Source of the DNA: Heracleum sosnowskyi
Lineage: Eukaryota; Streptophyta; Magnoliopsida; Apiales; Apiaceae
Reading direction: 5' to 3'
Assembly: GCA_030848705.1 (NCBI GenBank)
Contig: CM061244.1
Span: 51,315,190-51,379,189 of the forward strand
DNA length: 64,000 nucleotides
The position numbers and the translations under genes were made by a program. Under the pieces are notes generated by a model, which saw only the letters and a program-made list of their open reading frames with translations, was not told where the DNA came from and ran no database searches. Below are positions 22,468 to 32,000 of the stretch, piece after piece; within the stretch, counting starts at the first letter, position 1, and each line of letters starts with the position of its first letter.

Positions 22468-22734
22468 TGATGAATGTAATACTGAATCAATATGAGACAA
22501 GGGGATCGATGTATTAGAATGAGGTGAAATTAATATTATTAGAGTCAAACGATTACATTCATTTAGGAGGCTCTCTCCTTTTCTATTTTTCCAACCCCTT
22601 CTAATGTGGGGGTTTGGAGGTATTTATAGGGGAAGTTTACAAGTGGGCTTATTTCTAACTAGGCCTATTTACAAGTGGGCCTATATACAAACTAATATTT
22701 AAGCCTTGTTTGGCAAGTGGGCTATGGCCCAACA
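22468..22734 (-). repeat. 5' LTR of Tat copy 2
   Basis: 267 bp, TG...CA, with a TATAAATA box on the minus strand at 22628-22621. It contains 16 bp (TATTTACAAGTGGGCC) absent from the 3' LTR, itself similar to an adjacent stretch, so probably a local duplication. Confidence 0.93.
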
Positions 22735-22991
22735 AAGACCTTTGTACAGATGAGCATAGCTAAAGATAGAAGCCACTAGTGCATGTTCTCCAGCAATAAA
22801 CATACTATTTGTGCATGTTCATATAGTATGTTTTGTTAAATAAACGTATAGGTTAATAATTCATTTAGTATTCATGTTGTTCATCTACAAATAGCCAGCC
22901 AGCTTACTATGCTAGTCCAAGTTCGTAACCTAGACGTTTTTTATTGTAGGTAAGCAGTACAATAGCTTTTACCTGAGTTCAAATTAAAATC

Positions 22992-22998
22992 TATAAAA
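22992..22998 (+). promoter_or_regulatory. TATA box of P3
   Basis: TATAAAA, in the same context as P1 and P4. In P3 a 131-bp MITE sits 10 bp downstream, so its distance to the ATG is about 220 bp instead of about 50-75 bp. Confidence 0.55.
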
Positions 22999-23008
22999 GC
23001 AACACTAA

Positions 23009-23139
23009 TGTTGTGTTTGGATGGGGTGATTGGAATGGAATGGAATGGAATGAGATTCAAATCTTCCCTCCAACTCCCATTATTTTCCTTTAATTTCATT
23101 CATTCCATTCCATTCCATTCACCCCAACCAAACATAACA
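23009..23139. mobile_element. Tourist-like MITE in the 5' leader of P3
   Basis: 131 bp with terminal inverted repeats TGTTGTGTTTGGATGGGGTG and TGTTATGTTTGGTTGGGGTG, flanked by the 3-bp duplication TAA (23006-23008 and 23140-23142), as in PIF/Harbinger-derived MITEs. The arms also hold GGAATGGAATGG-type repeats that could fold back. P1 and P4 have CAACACT followed directly by (T/A)A(G/T)CATTCT, the empty site. Confidence 0.85.
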
Positions 23140-23216
23140 TAAGCATTCTCTGTTTTTTATCTTTTGGTTGCTGAACTAGATAAACACTTATCTTATAAAG
23201 CAGTTTCAACTAAAAG

Positions 23217-24697
23217 ATGGCATTTGGAAAGCTTGGCCTTGCAGGGTTACTATTGAGTCTTCTTTTGGTTTCCCATGCTTTGAGGGACTCTTCTGCGCAT
23301 GTTGATCTAGGTAAGTTGTTCAAGCTCAAGTCTTCCTTGTAGTGTATGTGTATACACTAGAGGTGGCCACACGGGCGGTTACGGCCGGCTAACCCGTAAC
23401 CTCCCCGCTGAAATGACTCGCCAAAATCGGACCGTTACGATCCGAATCAGAACCTGTACAAACCGTACAGTAAAACGGGCGTTCACGGGTTACAAATATA
23501 TGAACCTTAACCGGCCCGGCACGGCCGGTTTGAACCTTAACCGGCACGGCACGTTACGTTTTCAAACAATTTGGAGTGAATTTATATAAATAAATATTTG
23601 TGTCATTGTGTGTATATGTGCATGTGTTTGTCAAGTATCTGTCGGTGTGTGACAGTGTGACTATGTGAGACTGTGAGACTGTGACTGTGATTGTGACACT
23701 TGGCGTGCATGCATGCAATATTTTATTAGAATATTGTTATATTAATTAATCATCTTTCTAATCACTGCAGATTAAATATGGATTTATGATATTTAAACAG
23801 TAAATAATTGATAAAACTAGGAAATGGGGGTACTTCTTCTACTTGACAAAATATCAAGAAGGCATATTAATGGGGTACATGATTGTAATATTTTAGTAGG
23901 CTAGTAGTAGTAGTCAGACTCACCTCTCTCTGGGATCAGGTCAATCTGTCACCCCCACTCCACTACACACACGCCCGTGTATGAACCGCCCGTCCGTTGA
24001 ACCGTGTGAACCGCCCGTCAGTTTGAACCGTGTGAACCGTTGAGCCGTGCACGAGTTACAGCCGTGCCATTCACATCCCCGGCCTTCAGCAACACGACAC
24101 GCCTACAACCCAGCACAGCCCGGCTCGGCCGCCCGTGTGGGCGCCTCTAGTATACACAAATGTCACACGGAAGTACTCATAGAGGAAAATGTATTATATA
24201 ATACCTATCCATCGGAAATGCTTGTTTTTCTTATAATTTTAGTTAGCGATAATTAATTAATGATATTGTTCGACTTTGAAGGAGTTTTTCATATTTCCAA
24301 TTTTTATTGTGATTCTATGGTAGTATTAAATGGACATTTGAGGAAAAGAGTGATAAAAATCAATGTCAATAATTGGATATTGTATGTTGCAGGTAAGCAT
24401 GCTTCAGAAGAGTCTCTTGGAGGACACCAGTATCACATGAAGAATCAAGTTTAACTAAGTTTAATTCAAATCCCCAACTACTTTCCCAGGACACAACCAT
24501 TCAGCTAGAATTAGAGTGTTATACATTTCACTAATGAAGTATCGATAATTATTACATCTAAATATTTGAACAGGACAAAAAACAAAGATTTAGAGGCAGC
24601 TGTAAGGGAGGTGATGAACCTAATGAGGAGAGATTATAATGGCGGGCGAGCAAAAAGCAAAAGAAAAATACCAAATAGCAAGAAGCCTGATTATTAA
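23217..24697 (+). pseudogene. P3: best-preserved secreted-peptide gene, frameshift in exon 3
   Basis: Exon 1 (23217-23310) encodes MAFGKLGLAGLLLSLLLVSH followed by ALRDSSAHVDL, a signal peptide, with good donor GTAAGT. Intron 1 (1,082 bp) contains a hAT element. Exon 2 (24393-24448) follows TTGCAG and encodes GKHASEESLGGHQYHMKNQ. If read on, it ends Val-stop; if spliced at GTTTAA, a 125-bp intron leads to exon 3 at 24574. One extra A in an A-run (24577-24582, compare P0) shifts exon 3, giving a 22-codon ending (stop 24637-24639) instead of a DLEAAVREVMNLMRRDY-containing tail ending at 24697. Either a two-exon gene of about 51 residues or a broken three-exon RGF/GLV-like precursor. The family assignment is tentative. 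Confidence 0.5.
23358..24149. mobile_element. Non-autonomous hAT-type element in P3 intron 1
   Basis: 792 bp with terminal inverted repeats TAGAGGTGGCCACACGGGCG and TAGAGGCGCCCACACGGGCG and an exact 8-bp target duplication GTATACAC (23350-23357 and 24150-24157), diagnostic of hAT. Interior near both ends is full of short GC-rich subterminal repeats around ACCG, CCGCCC and CGGCCGG; the middle is AT-rich. No transposase frame. Confidence 0.92.
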
Positions 24698-25564
24698 GTT
24701 ATTACAAATATGATCCATGCCCCAGATCTAGCACTGAGACTTTCCTGATGTTTTAGGATCTTGGATCAATCTCCTATATTTGTTCACTTCTTTTGTAAAC
24801 AGTCGAAGCACAAAATAAAAAAAAAAATTGGGGCAACAATATGATCAATTTTGATAGGCAACTTTTTGTAATCACCTTTAGTGAATAGACCTGAAGATAT
24901 ATCTAAATTATCTTAATTTGCATATTAATCGAAGAACCTGTAAGGTTAATTAATCAGATTTGTAAGAAGTTATCAATAGATACATATCGAACTAAACTTG
25001 TACAAGCTGCTTAATACTCGTTGGAATGTGATACAAAGAATATGGACCAGAGAACTCCTCCGAAAAATATTTGGGGCCAATATTTTTAAGAAATAATTTT
25101 CCCACGAACAATTTCTTTTAGAAAATATCTTCAAAAATCAAATTATCTTCTGACAAGTAAAAGGAGCTAGGTATAGCAATCTGTTGCCAAGATATATATA
25201 CTATTTATAAAATATTAAGAGACAATGACGTTCTTGTGCAATAAAACCCACTTATCTCAACCAGAAGCACATCTTAGTATATACAGAAGACCTCTGGATG
25301 GATCAGCTAAGCTAAATGATAGAAGCAACTTGGTATAACACACTAATTATTAAACAGTTGGTGCTTGTTCTTGTGCGATAAACTTTACTATTTACGCATG
25401 TTTATCATACATTATCTGTGTTAAATAAATGAAAAAGATAATAATACAATTCAGCACTCACACTGTATATCTACAAATGAGTCGGCCTGATTATACTAGT
25501 CCCAATTGTTGAAACCTACCCTTTTTCTTTGCTAGGCAGCTTTCACTCGGGTTAATTTGCTATC
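24698..25564. other. Spacer and upstream region of P4
   Basis: No gene seen. From about 25280 the sequence parallels upstream regions of P1-P3, including an uninterrupted version of the Tat copy 2 target site (ACAGAAGACCTCTGG). Confidence 0.5.
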
Positions 25565-25640
25565 TATAAAACCAACACTAATCATTCTGTGTTGAAGACG
25601 ATAATGAGCACGTATCTTTGAGACCAATTTCAACTACATA

Positions 25641-25728
25641 ATGGCATTCGTCAAGCTTGCGAGTTTACTATTGAGTCTTCTTTTGGTTTGCCATGCTTTG
25701 AGGGACTCTTCTGCACATATTGATCTAG
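25641..25728 (+). pseudogene. P4: exon 1 of secreted-peptide gene, cut by the copia element
   Basis: Encodes MAFVKLASLLLSLLLVCHAL followed by RDSSAHIDL, a clear signal peptide. TATAAAA lies at 25565-25571 and a donor GTAAAA at 25729. The intron is entered after 231 bp by the 27.9-kb copia element at 25960. I find no exon 2 (HASEESLGG) or exon 3 homologue after the element (53873 onwards), so the gene is split or truncated. Open and undamaged as far as it goes. Confidence 0.55.
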
Positions 25729-25959
25729 GTAAAAAACATTCAACTTCCTTCTCTCTCTTACACATCATGTCTGACATCCTTCTCTCAAAAGACACTCCAA
25801 TAGTACAAACACAAAATCTAGGCAGTTTTAAAAGAAAAAACTGGACAGATAAGAGGTAAAGAAACTCCGGAAACAAACCTCGAAGAGGGGAAAACAGAAC
25901 ACACTACCACAAAGCAGGCCTTCAAATTCTATTGTAAAAGCACTCATAAAAACACAAAA

Positions 25960-26789
25960 TGTTAGGAATATGTTGTTCTTGATGATAATTATAAAAACAC
26001 TTAGTAGATTTTGTATTAAGTCATTTTGTAACTGTCAACGGAATAGCATGCTTTGCAGTGTTTCGTTGACAGGAAGCTCATCAACGGAATGAGTGTTGTA
26101 GCAATTGCACTGTACAATACTTCACAGTTTGATATGCATTTCGATGTATGTATTAGATAGGTTCTCTAAGTCATGTTGACTAAGTACTAGATAGGCAAAA
26201 TAGGTTGGTTAATTGTAAATATGTTATGCCTTGTAATTTTGCCTAAGTGAAGACATGTCAACGGTATGAGGATTACTCTATCAACGAAACAAGGATACAC
26301 CATCAACGGTATGGAGTTTACTCATCAACGAAACGAGAGAAACACCATCAACGGAATGAAGAATAAAGCTATCAACGAAACACATCTCCCTGCTATCAAC
26401 GAATCATTATTGCTTTTCTGAATAGTTGACAAAGTGATAGTGACAGTTTACTGAACAGATCTAAAGGTGATGTGGAAGTGTACTTTGCATTGGAAACCAT
26501 TAAAATGGACATGGGGAATAAGGAAACATCCCAGTTTCCAATTGGGCTCTTGGGAGTGATCATAATAAGCATGAAGACAAAAGCAAGGATCTCCAAGGAC
26601 CACTGGACAAAAGGGATGAAAAGCAAACTATTGGCGGTTACCTTTAGTGTACTTTAGAGTAGCCAAAAATAGTATTGTAAACTTGGGGATATATATAACC
26701 AAGTGTAGCAGTTAAGATATAGTGAGAGAAGAAAAACAAATAGTTTGTATTAGCTATCCTTGAGAGCATTCTTCTCTACAACTCTGTAA
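25960..26789 (+). repeat. 5' LTR of the copia element, 3' end deleted
   Basis: 830 bp aligning with 51805-52564 plus 53591-53660 of the 3' LTR; the last 212 bp present there (53661-53872) is missing. A deletion joins it directly to the gag region, removing LTR end, primer site and gag 5' part. A TATATATAA box lies at 26690-26698. It contains about ten TCAACG-type motifs and a 61-codon open frame (26472-26657) conserved in the other two LTR copies. Confidence 0.9.
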
Positions 26790-26802
26790 AGATAAGAGAA
26801 CC

Positions 26803-29016
26803 ATGAACATTCTGTTTAATGGTTTGGAGCAAGAGATGTTTGACAATGTCATAAACTGTACAACCTCCAAAGAAGTATGGGACACTGTCAGAACACTATG
26901 TGAAGGAACTGAGCAAGTAAGGGAGAACAAAATGCAACTCCTTATACAACAATATGAGCACTTTCACTTTAAAGCTGGTGAAACCCTAAATGACACGTTT
27001 AGTAGGTTTCAAAAGCTTCTGAATGGATTAAAGTTGTATGGGAGAATCTACCAAACTAAGGACTCAAACCTTAAATTTCTAAGAGCTCTTCCAAAAGAAT
27101 GGAAGCCTATGACTGTTTCTCTAAGAAACACTCAAGAGTACAAAGACTACACTCTTGAAAGGCTTTATGGAACCTTGAAGACTTATGAGCTGGAAATGGA
27201 GCAAGATGAGGAAATTGAAAAGGTACAGAAGAAGGGTGGATCTATTGCATTGATTGCATCTGTGAACCAACTGGAAGATGACACTGAAGAAGCTGCAAAG
27301 GCCACAACTAGTCGAGCTAGTTGTAGAAGTGATGTTAGCAAGGGTAAAGGTAAGATGACAGAAGAAGAAGAACCAGAATCAGCCAACTTGGATGACTTAG
27401 ATGAGATTGATGAACACATTGCTTTTCTGTCAAGAAAATTCTCTAAGTTCAAGTTCAAGAGAAACTCAGAAGCAAGGCCACCAAGAAGAGACTTTCAACC
27501 TAACAAATCAAACTGGATTGAAAAGTCTAAATCTAAATGTTTCAATTGTGGAATGCTTGGTCACTTTGCTGGAGACTGCAGAAAGCCCAAAGTTGAGAAG
27601 AGCAACAGGAAATTTGAGCCTGTTGATTATAAAAAGAAATACTTTGAACTTCTCAAGCAAAAAGAAAAGGCTTTCATGTCTCAGGAGTATGATTGGGCTG
27701 GTAATGGTGAAGATTCTGATGATGATGTTGAATATGTCAACTTGGCTCTTATGGCTAACAATCATGAGCAGGAAGCAAGCTCCTCAAGCAACCAGGTAAC
27801 AATTACTAATCTTTCTGAGCTTTCTAAAGAGGAATGCGATAGTGCAGTAAATGAAATGTCTACTGTATTGTATAATTTGCGTGTTACTCTTAAATCACTT
27901 ACCAAAGAGAATTCAAGAATAAAAGAGACTAATTTGCTCTTAAGTGATAGGAATGCAATGTTAGAAGCACAGCTCATTGAATTTGAGAAAATGAGATGTG
28001 TTAGTAGGGATGCTAAGAAGGAACTTGAGAACGTGTTACAAAGGGAAGAAATTCTTAAAACACAACTTGAGATAGAACAAAGTGTGATTGCAAAATGGAA
28101 AGATGCCAGGAATGTTGCTACCAACATCATTAATGTTCAAGGTGTGGAATCCTTCTGTGAACAATCATGGAAAAAGAACAAAGAGAAACTAGGGTATGTT
28201 TGTGAAACCTTAGAATCAGAAACAGAGTCAACAAACAACAATGATCATTTGTTGAAGGTTGATATGTCAACGGAATGCAATGTTCCGTTGACAGATGAAC
28301 CATCAACCGATCAGGGAGTTTCGTTGACAGACAAAAGAAAAGATAAACTCACTAGACTTAATGACAAGTATGGTCCTATCACCAAGAACTTTGTTCAAGA
28401 TGAGTCTAGTAAATCAAAGAAAGTTGAGAAGCCTGTTGATAGAGCTAATGTAGGTCACTTATCCAACAAGCAATTGAAAGATAAGTTAGAGAATGTTCAA
28501 GTTGAGGCTAAGGGAAATAAAAAGAATAACAGGAATGGCAAAGTAGGAATTAACAAACACAACAATTACACACTTGATAAATATGCTCCTAGAAAGACAT
28601 GTGTTAATTGTGGAAGTGTTAGTCATTTATCTACTAACTGCAAATCTGTTAAGAAGACTGTTAAAGTGAAAATTCCCAAGCCTGCAATGAATAGTTCCAT
28701 GCCTACAATGCCTGTTATGCCTAACATGTTTGCTCCATATGCACAATTTCAAAATCCATATGCCAGCATGCCATTTGTGTCTAATCCATACATGAATATG
28801 TTTAATGTGCCACAAATGCCATGGAATATGAATAACATGTATGTTCCTCCAATTATGCATGCTAAGAATGACAGTGTGAGCAATCCTCAGAAATCAACAC
28901 CAAGGATAAAGATTGATTTAAATCAATCTGAGCCCAAGGTGAAAAATGATATAAAAGGAAAAGCAAAGGCTAACAAAACAGGACCCAAGGAAACTTGGGT
29001 ACCAAAATCGACTTGA
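26803..29016 (+). CDS. Gag of the copia element (N-terminally truncated)
   Basis: 737 codons open. Residues about 1-135 match the middle of the plant copia gag domain (UBN2 type: SKEVWDTVRTLCEG, LNDTFSRFQKLLNGLK). The N-terminal part expected in SIRE gags is absent, consistent with the deletion at 26789; the ATG at 26803 is an internal Met. Two CCHC zinc knuckles at 246-259 and 600-613, a coiled coil around 340-430, and a Met/Pro/Asn-rich stretch about 625-690. Gag coats and packages element RNA. A 27-bp hairpin motif lies inside the frame at 28266-28292. It ends TGA at 29014-29016 and overlaps pol by 22 nt. Confidence 0.92.
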   Translation: MNILFNGLEQEMFDNVINCTTSKEVWDTVRTLCEGTEQVRENKMQLLIQQYEHFHFKAGETLNDTFSRFQKLLNGLKLYGRIYQTKDSNLKFLRALPKEWKPMTVSLRNTQEYKDYTLERLYGTLKTYELEMEQDEEIEKVQKKGGSIALIASVNQLEDDTEEAAKATTSRASCRSDVSKGKGKMTEEEEPESANLDDLDEIDEHIAFLSRKFSKFKFKRNSEARPPRRDFQPNKSNWIEKSKSKCFNCGMLGHFAGDCRKPKVEKSNRKFEPVDYKKKYFELLKQKEKAFMSQEYDWAGNGEDSDDDVEYVNLALMANNHEQEASSSSNQVTITNLSELSKEECDSAVNEMSTVLYNLRVTLKSLTKENSRIKETNLLLSDRNAMLEAQLIEFEKMRCVSRDAKKELENVLQREEILKTQLEIEQSVIAKWKDARNVATNIINVQGVESFCEQSWKKNKEKLGYVCETLESETESTNNNDHLLKVDMSTECNVPLTDEPSTDQGVSLTDKRKDKLTRLNDKYGPITKNFVQDESSKSKKVEKPVDRANVGHLSNKQLKDKLENVQVEAKGNKKNNRNGKVGINKHNNYTLDKYAPRKTCVNCGSVSHLSTNCKSVKKTVKVKIPKPAMNSSMPTMPVMPNMFAPYAQFQNPYASMPFVSNPYMNMFNVPQMPWNMNNMYVPPIMHAKNDSVSNPQKSTPRIKIDLNQSEPKVKNDIKGKAKANKTGPKETWVPKST

Positions 29017-32000
29017 TTTGGTTCTATTGTGTGCAGGGAGACAAAAGGAATCTTTGGTACTTGGATAGTGGTTGTTCAAGACACATGACTGGTGATTCTA
29101 CCCTGCTCACAGAGTTTCAGGAAAGAGCTGGCCCTTGTATTGCTTTTGGAGATGACAGCAAAGGCTACACTAAGGGATATGGCTTGATTTCAAAAGAGAA
29201 TGTCATCATAGATGAGGTTGCATTGGTGGATGGTCTTAAGCACAACTTGCTTAGTATCAGCCAACTTTGTGACAAAGGATTTTTAGTTACTTTTTCTAAA
29301 GAAGCCTGTGTTGTTTCTAAAGGAGGAAACAACAATGTGGTAATGACTGGATTCAGAAGAGGGAATGTGTACATTGCTGACTTTAGTAGCACAAGTCCAG
29401 AAACCATCACTTGTCTTTTTAGCAAGGCAAGCAAGGATGAAAGTTGGCTATGGCACAAGAAATTATCTCATCTGAACTTTAAAGTTATGAATGATTTGGT
29501 GAGGAAAGATCTTGCTAGAGGAATTCCACAAGTGGAGTTTTCCAAGGATGGTTTGTGTGATGCCTGTCAAAAGGGGAAACAAAAGAAGGCATCATTCAAA
29601 AGCAAGACAGAGTCATCAATTGTCCATCAGCTTGAGTTGCTTCATATGGATTTGTTTGGCCCTGTAAATGTCATGTCTATTTCAAAGAAGAAATATTGTC
29701 TTGTGATTGTTGATGATTTTTCTAGATTTACATGGACTTTCTTTTTGTTCTCCAAGGATGAGGCAAGTGAAATCATTATCAATCACATCAAGATGGTAAA
29801 CAATCATCCTGACTTGAAAGTAAGAAGGATTAGGAGTGACAATGGGAAAGAATTCAAGAATTCAAGCATGAAGGTGTTCTGTGAAGAAAATGGTATTTTG
29901 CATGAGTTTTCAGCAGCAAGGACACCACAGCAAAATGGTGTAGTTGAAAGGAAAAACAGAACACTTATTGAAGCTGCAAGGACAATGCTAGATGAATCAA
30001 AGTTACCAACTTATTTTTGGGCTGAGGCAGTTAATACAGCTTGCTTCACTCAGAATATTTCTTTGATTAATCAGGCCAAAGGAATGACCCCTTATCAGCT
30101 ACTCAAAAGAAAGAAGCCACAATTGGATTTTCTTCATGTCTTTGGATGCAAGTGCTTTGTTCTGAGAAATCAAGCTGAGCATTTGGGGAAATTTGAAGCA
30201 AAGGCAGATGAAGCAATATTTGTGGGTTATGCAGCAGGGAAAGCCTACAGAGTCTACAATCTCAGAACCAACATTGTTATGGAATCTGTACATGTTGTTT
30301 TTGATGATCTCAAAATTCAGGGTCTCTGTGATGAAGGTTTCCATGAAAGTCTTTCTTTTGAAAATGAGGATGGAGATCAAATGAATCATGTTAAGGCTAC
30401 TGAGAAACAGCCTAAAGTTGTTGTATCTAGCACAGATGAAAGCAGCAGTGAAGATGAAATTGCTGCATTAAGATTGAAAAGAATAGATGCTAGTAGACCA
30501 AATGGACATTCCGTTGACAGTCAGAATGAGCGTTTCGTTGATAGTCAGAATGGTCATTCCGTTGACAGTCACAGAAATGCTTCCAGGAGTGATCAATTAG
30601 GGACAACAAACTCAGGGGGAGTTTCTCAAGGACAAATATCTAATCTAGGCAATCATGATCATGAAGCTACTTCTTCAAGAGCAAATCTACCTCCCTCAAG
30701 GAAATGGACTAAAGATCATCCCTTTGAACTTATTATAGGTGATGTGTCTTCAAAAGTCCAAACTAGAAGAGCAACTCAAGAAGAATGTCTATATAGCAGC
30801 TTTCTGTCTCAAGATGAGCCAAAGAAAGTTGAGGATGCACTTCTAGATCCAGATTGGGTCTTGGCTATGCAAGAAGAGCTAAACCAATTTGAAAGGAACA
30901 ATGTTTGGAAGCTGGTGCCCAAGCCTAAGAACAGGAGTGTCATAGGCACAAAATGGGTGTTCAGAAATAAGATGGATGAAAATGGCATAGTCACAAGGAA
31001 CAAAGCTAGATTGGTTGCAAAAGGCTACTCACAGGAAGAAGGAATTGATTTTGATGAAACCTTTGCTCCTGTTGCAAGACTAGAAGCAATAAGGATTTTC
31101 CTAGCCTATGCAGCCCATGCCAATTTCAAGGTCTATCAAATGGATGTGAAGAGTGCTTTTCTAAATGGGGAATTGGAAGAGGAGGTGTATGTAAGTCAAC
31201 CTCCTGGTTTTGAAGATGATGATTTTCCAGAATATGTATACTTCCTCCTCAAAGCACTCTATGGTTTGAAACAAGCACCTAGAGCCTGGTATGACACACT
31301 TTCACAGTTCCTCCTTGAGAATCACTTCACTAGAGGTACTGTAGATAAAACTCTTTTTCATAGGATTGTCAATGGCTCTACAATACTTGTTCAAATATAT
31401 GTAGATGACATAATTTTTGGGTCTACAGATGAAAAACTTTGTCAAAAGTTTGCCAAGCTTATGCAAAGTAAGTATGAAATGAGCATGATGGGAGAGTTAA
31501 CTTATTTTCTTGGTCTTCAAGTAAAGCAAGTTAATGAAGGCATTTTCATTAGTCAAACCAAGTACATTAATGATTTGTTAAAGAGGTTTAACTTAATGGA
31601 ATGCTCTCCTACCAAAACACCCATGCCTATTGCCACCAAACTTGAATTGAATACTAAGGAAAAATCTGTGGACATTTCAAGTTACAGAGGCATGGTTGGC
31701 TCACTTTTATATTTAACAGCTAGTAGACCTGATATTATGTTTGCTACATGTCTATGTGCTAGATTTCAGGCTGATCCTAGGGAATCCCATTTAGTTGCTA
31801 TTAAAAGAATTTTCAGATATCTCAAAGGAACACCAAACCTTGGCATTTGGTATCCTAGAGAATCTGGTTTTGAACTAATTGGTTATTCAGATGCAGATTA
31901 TGCAGGATGTAAAATTGATAGGAAAAGCACAACAGGAACCTGTCAATTTCTAGGAAACAAGCTTGTATCATGGTTCAACAAGAAACAAAACTCAGTTTCC

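Larger units (their letters stand above)
13376..22734 (-). mobile_element. Ty3/gypsy Tat-type LTR retrotransposon, copy 2 (complete ends)
   Basis: Bounded by LTRs of 251 bp (13376-13626, 3') and 267 bp (22468-22734, 5') and flanked by the duplication AAGAC (13371-13375 and 22735-22739). The purine tract beside the left LTR and primer site beside the right LTR fix the orientation as minus. Gag-pol is broken by many stops, frameshifts and a deletion, while the antisense gene on the plus strand is fully open. By eye the LTRs differ at four positions plus one 16-bp indel, so insertion is recent. It landed about 480 bp upstream of the P3 start codon. Confidence 0.95.

Noticed and set aside
23009..23139. 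GGAATGGAATGG repeats as a satellite
   Set aside because: Only three to four units in each arm of a foldback MITE with a TAA duplication.
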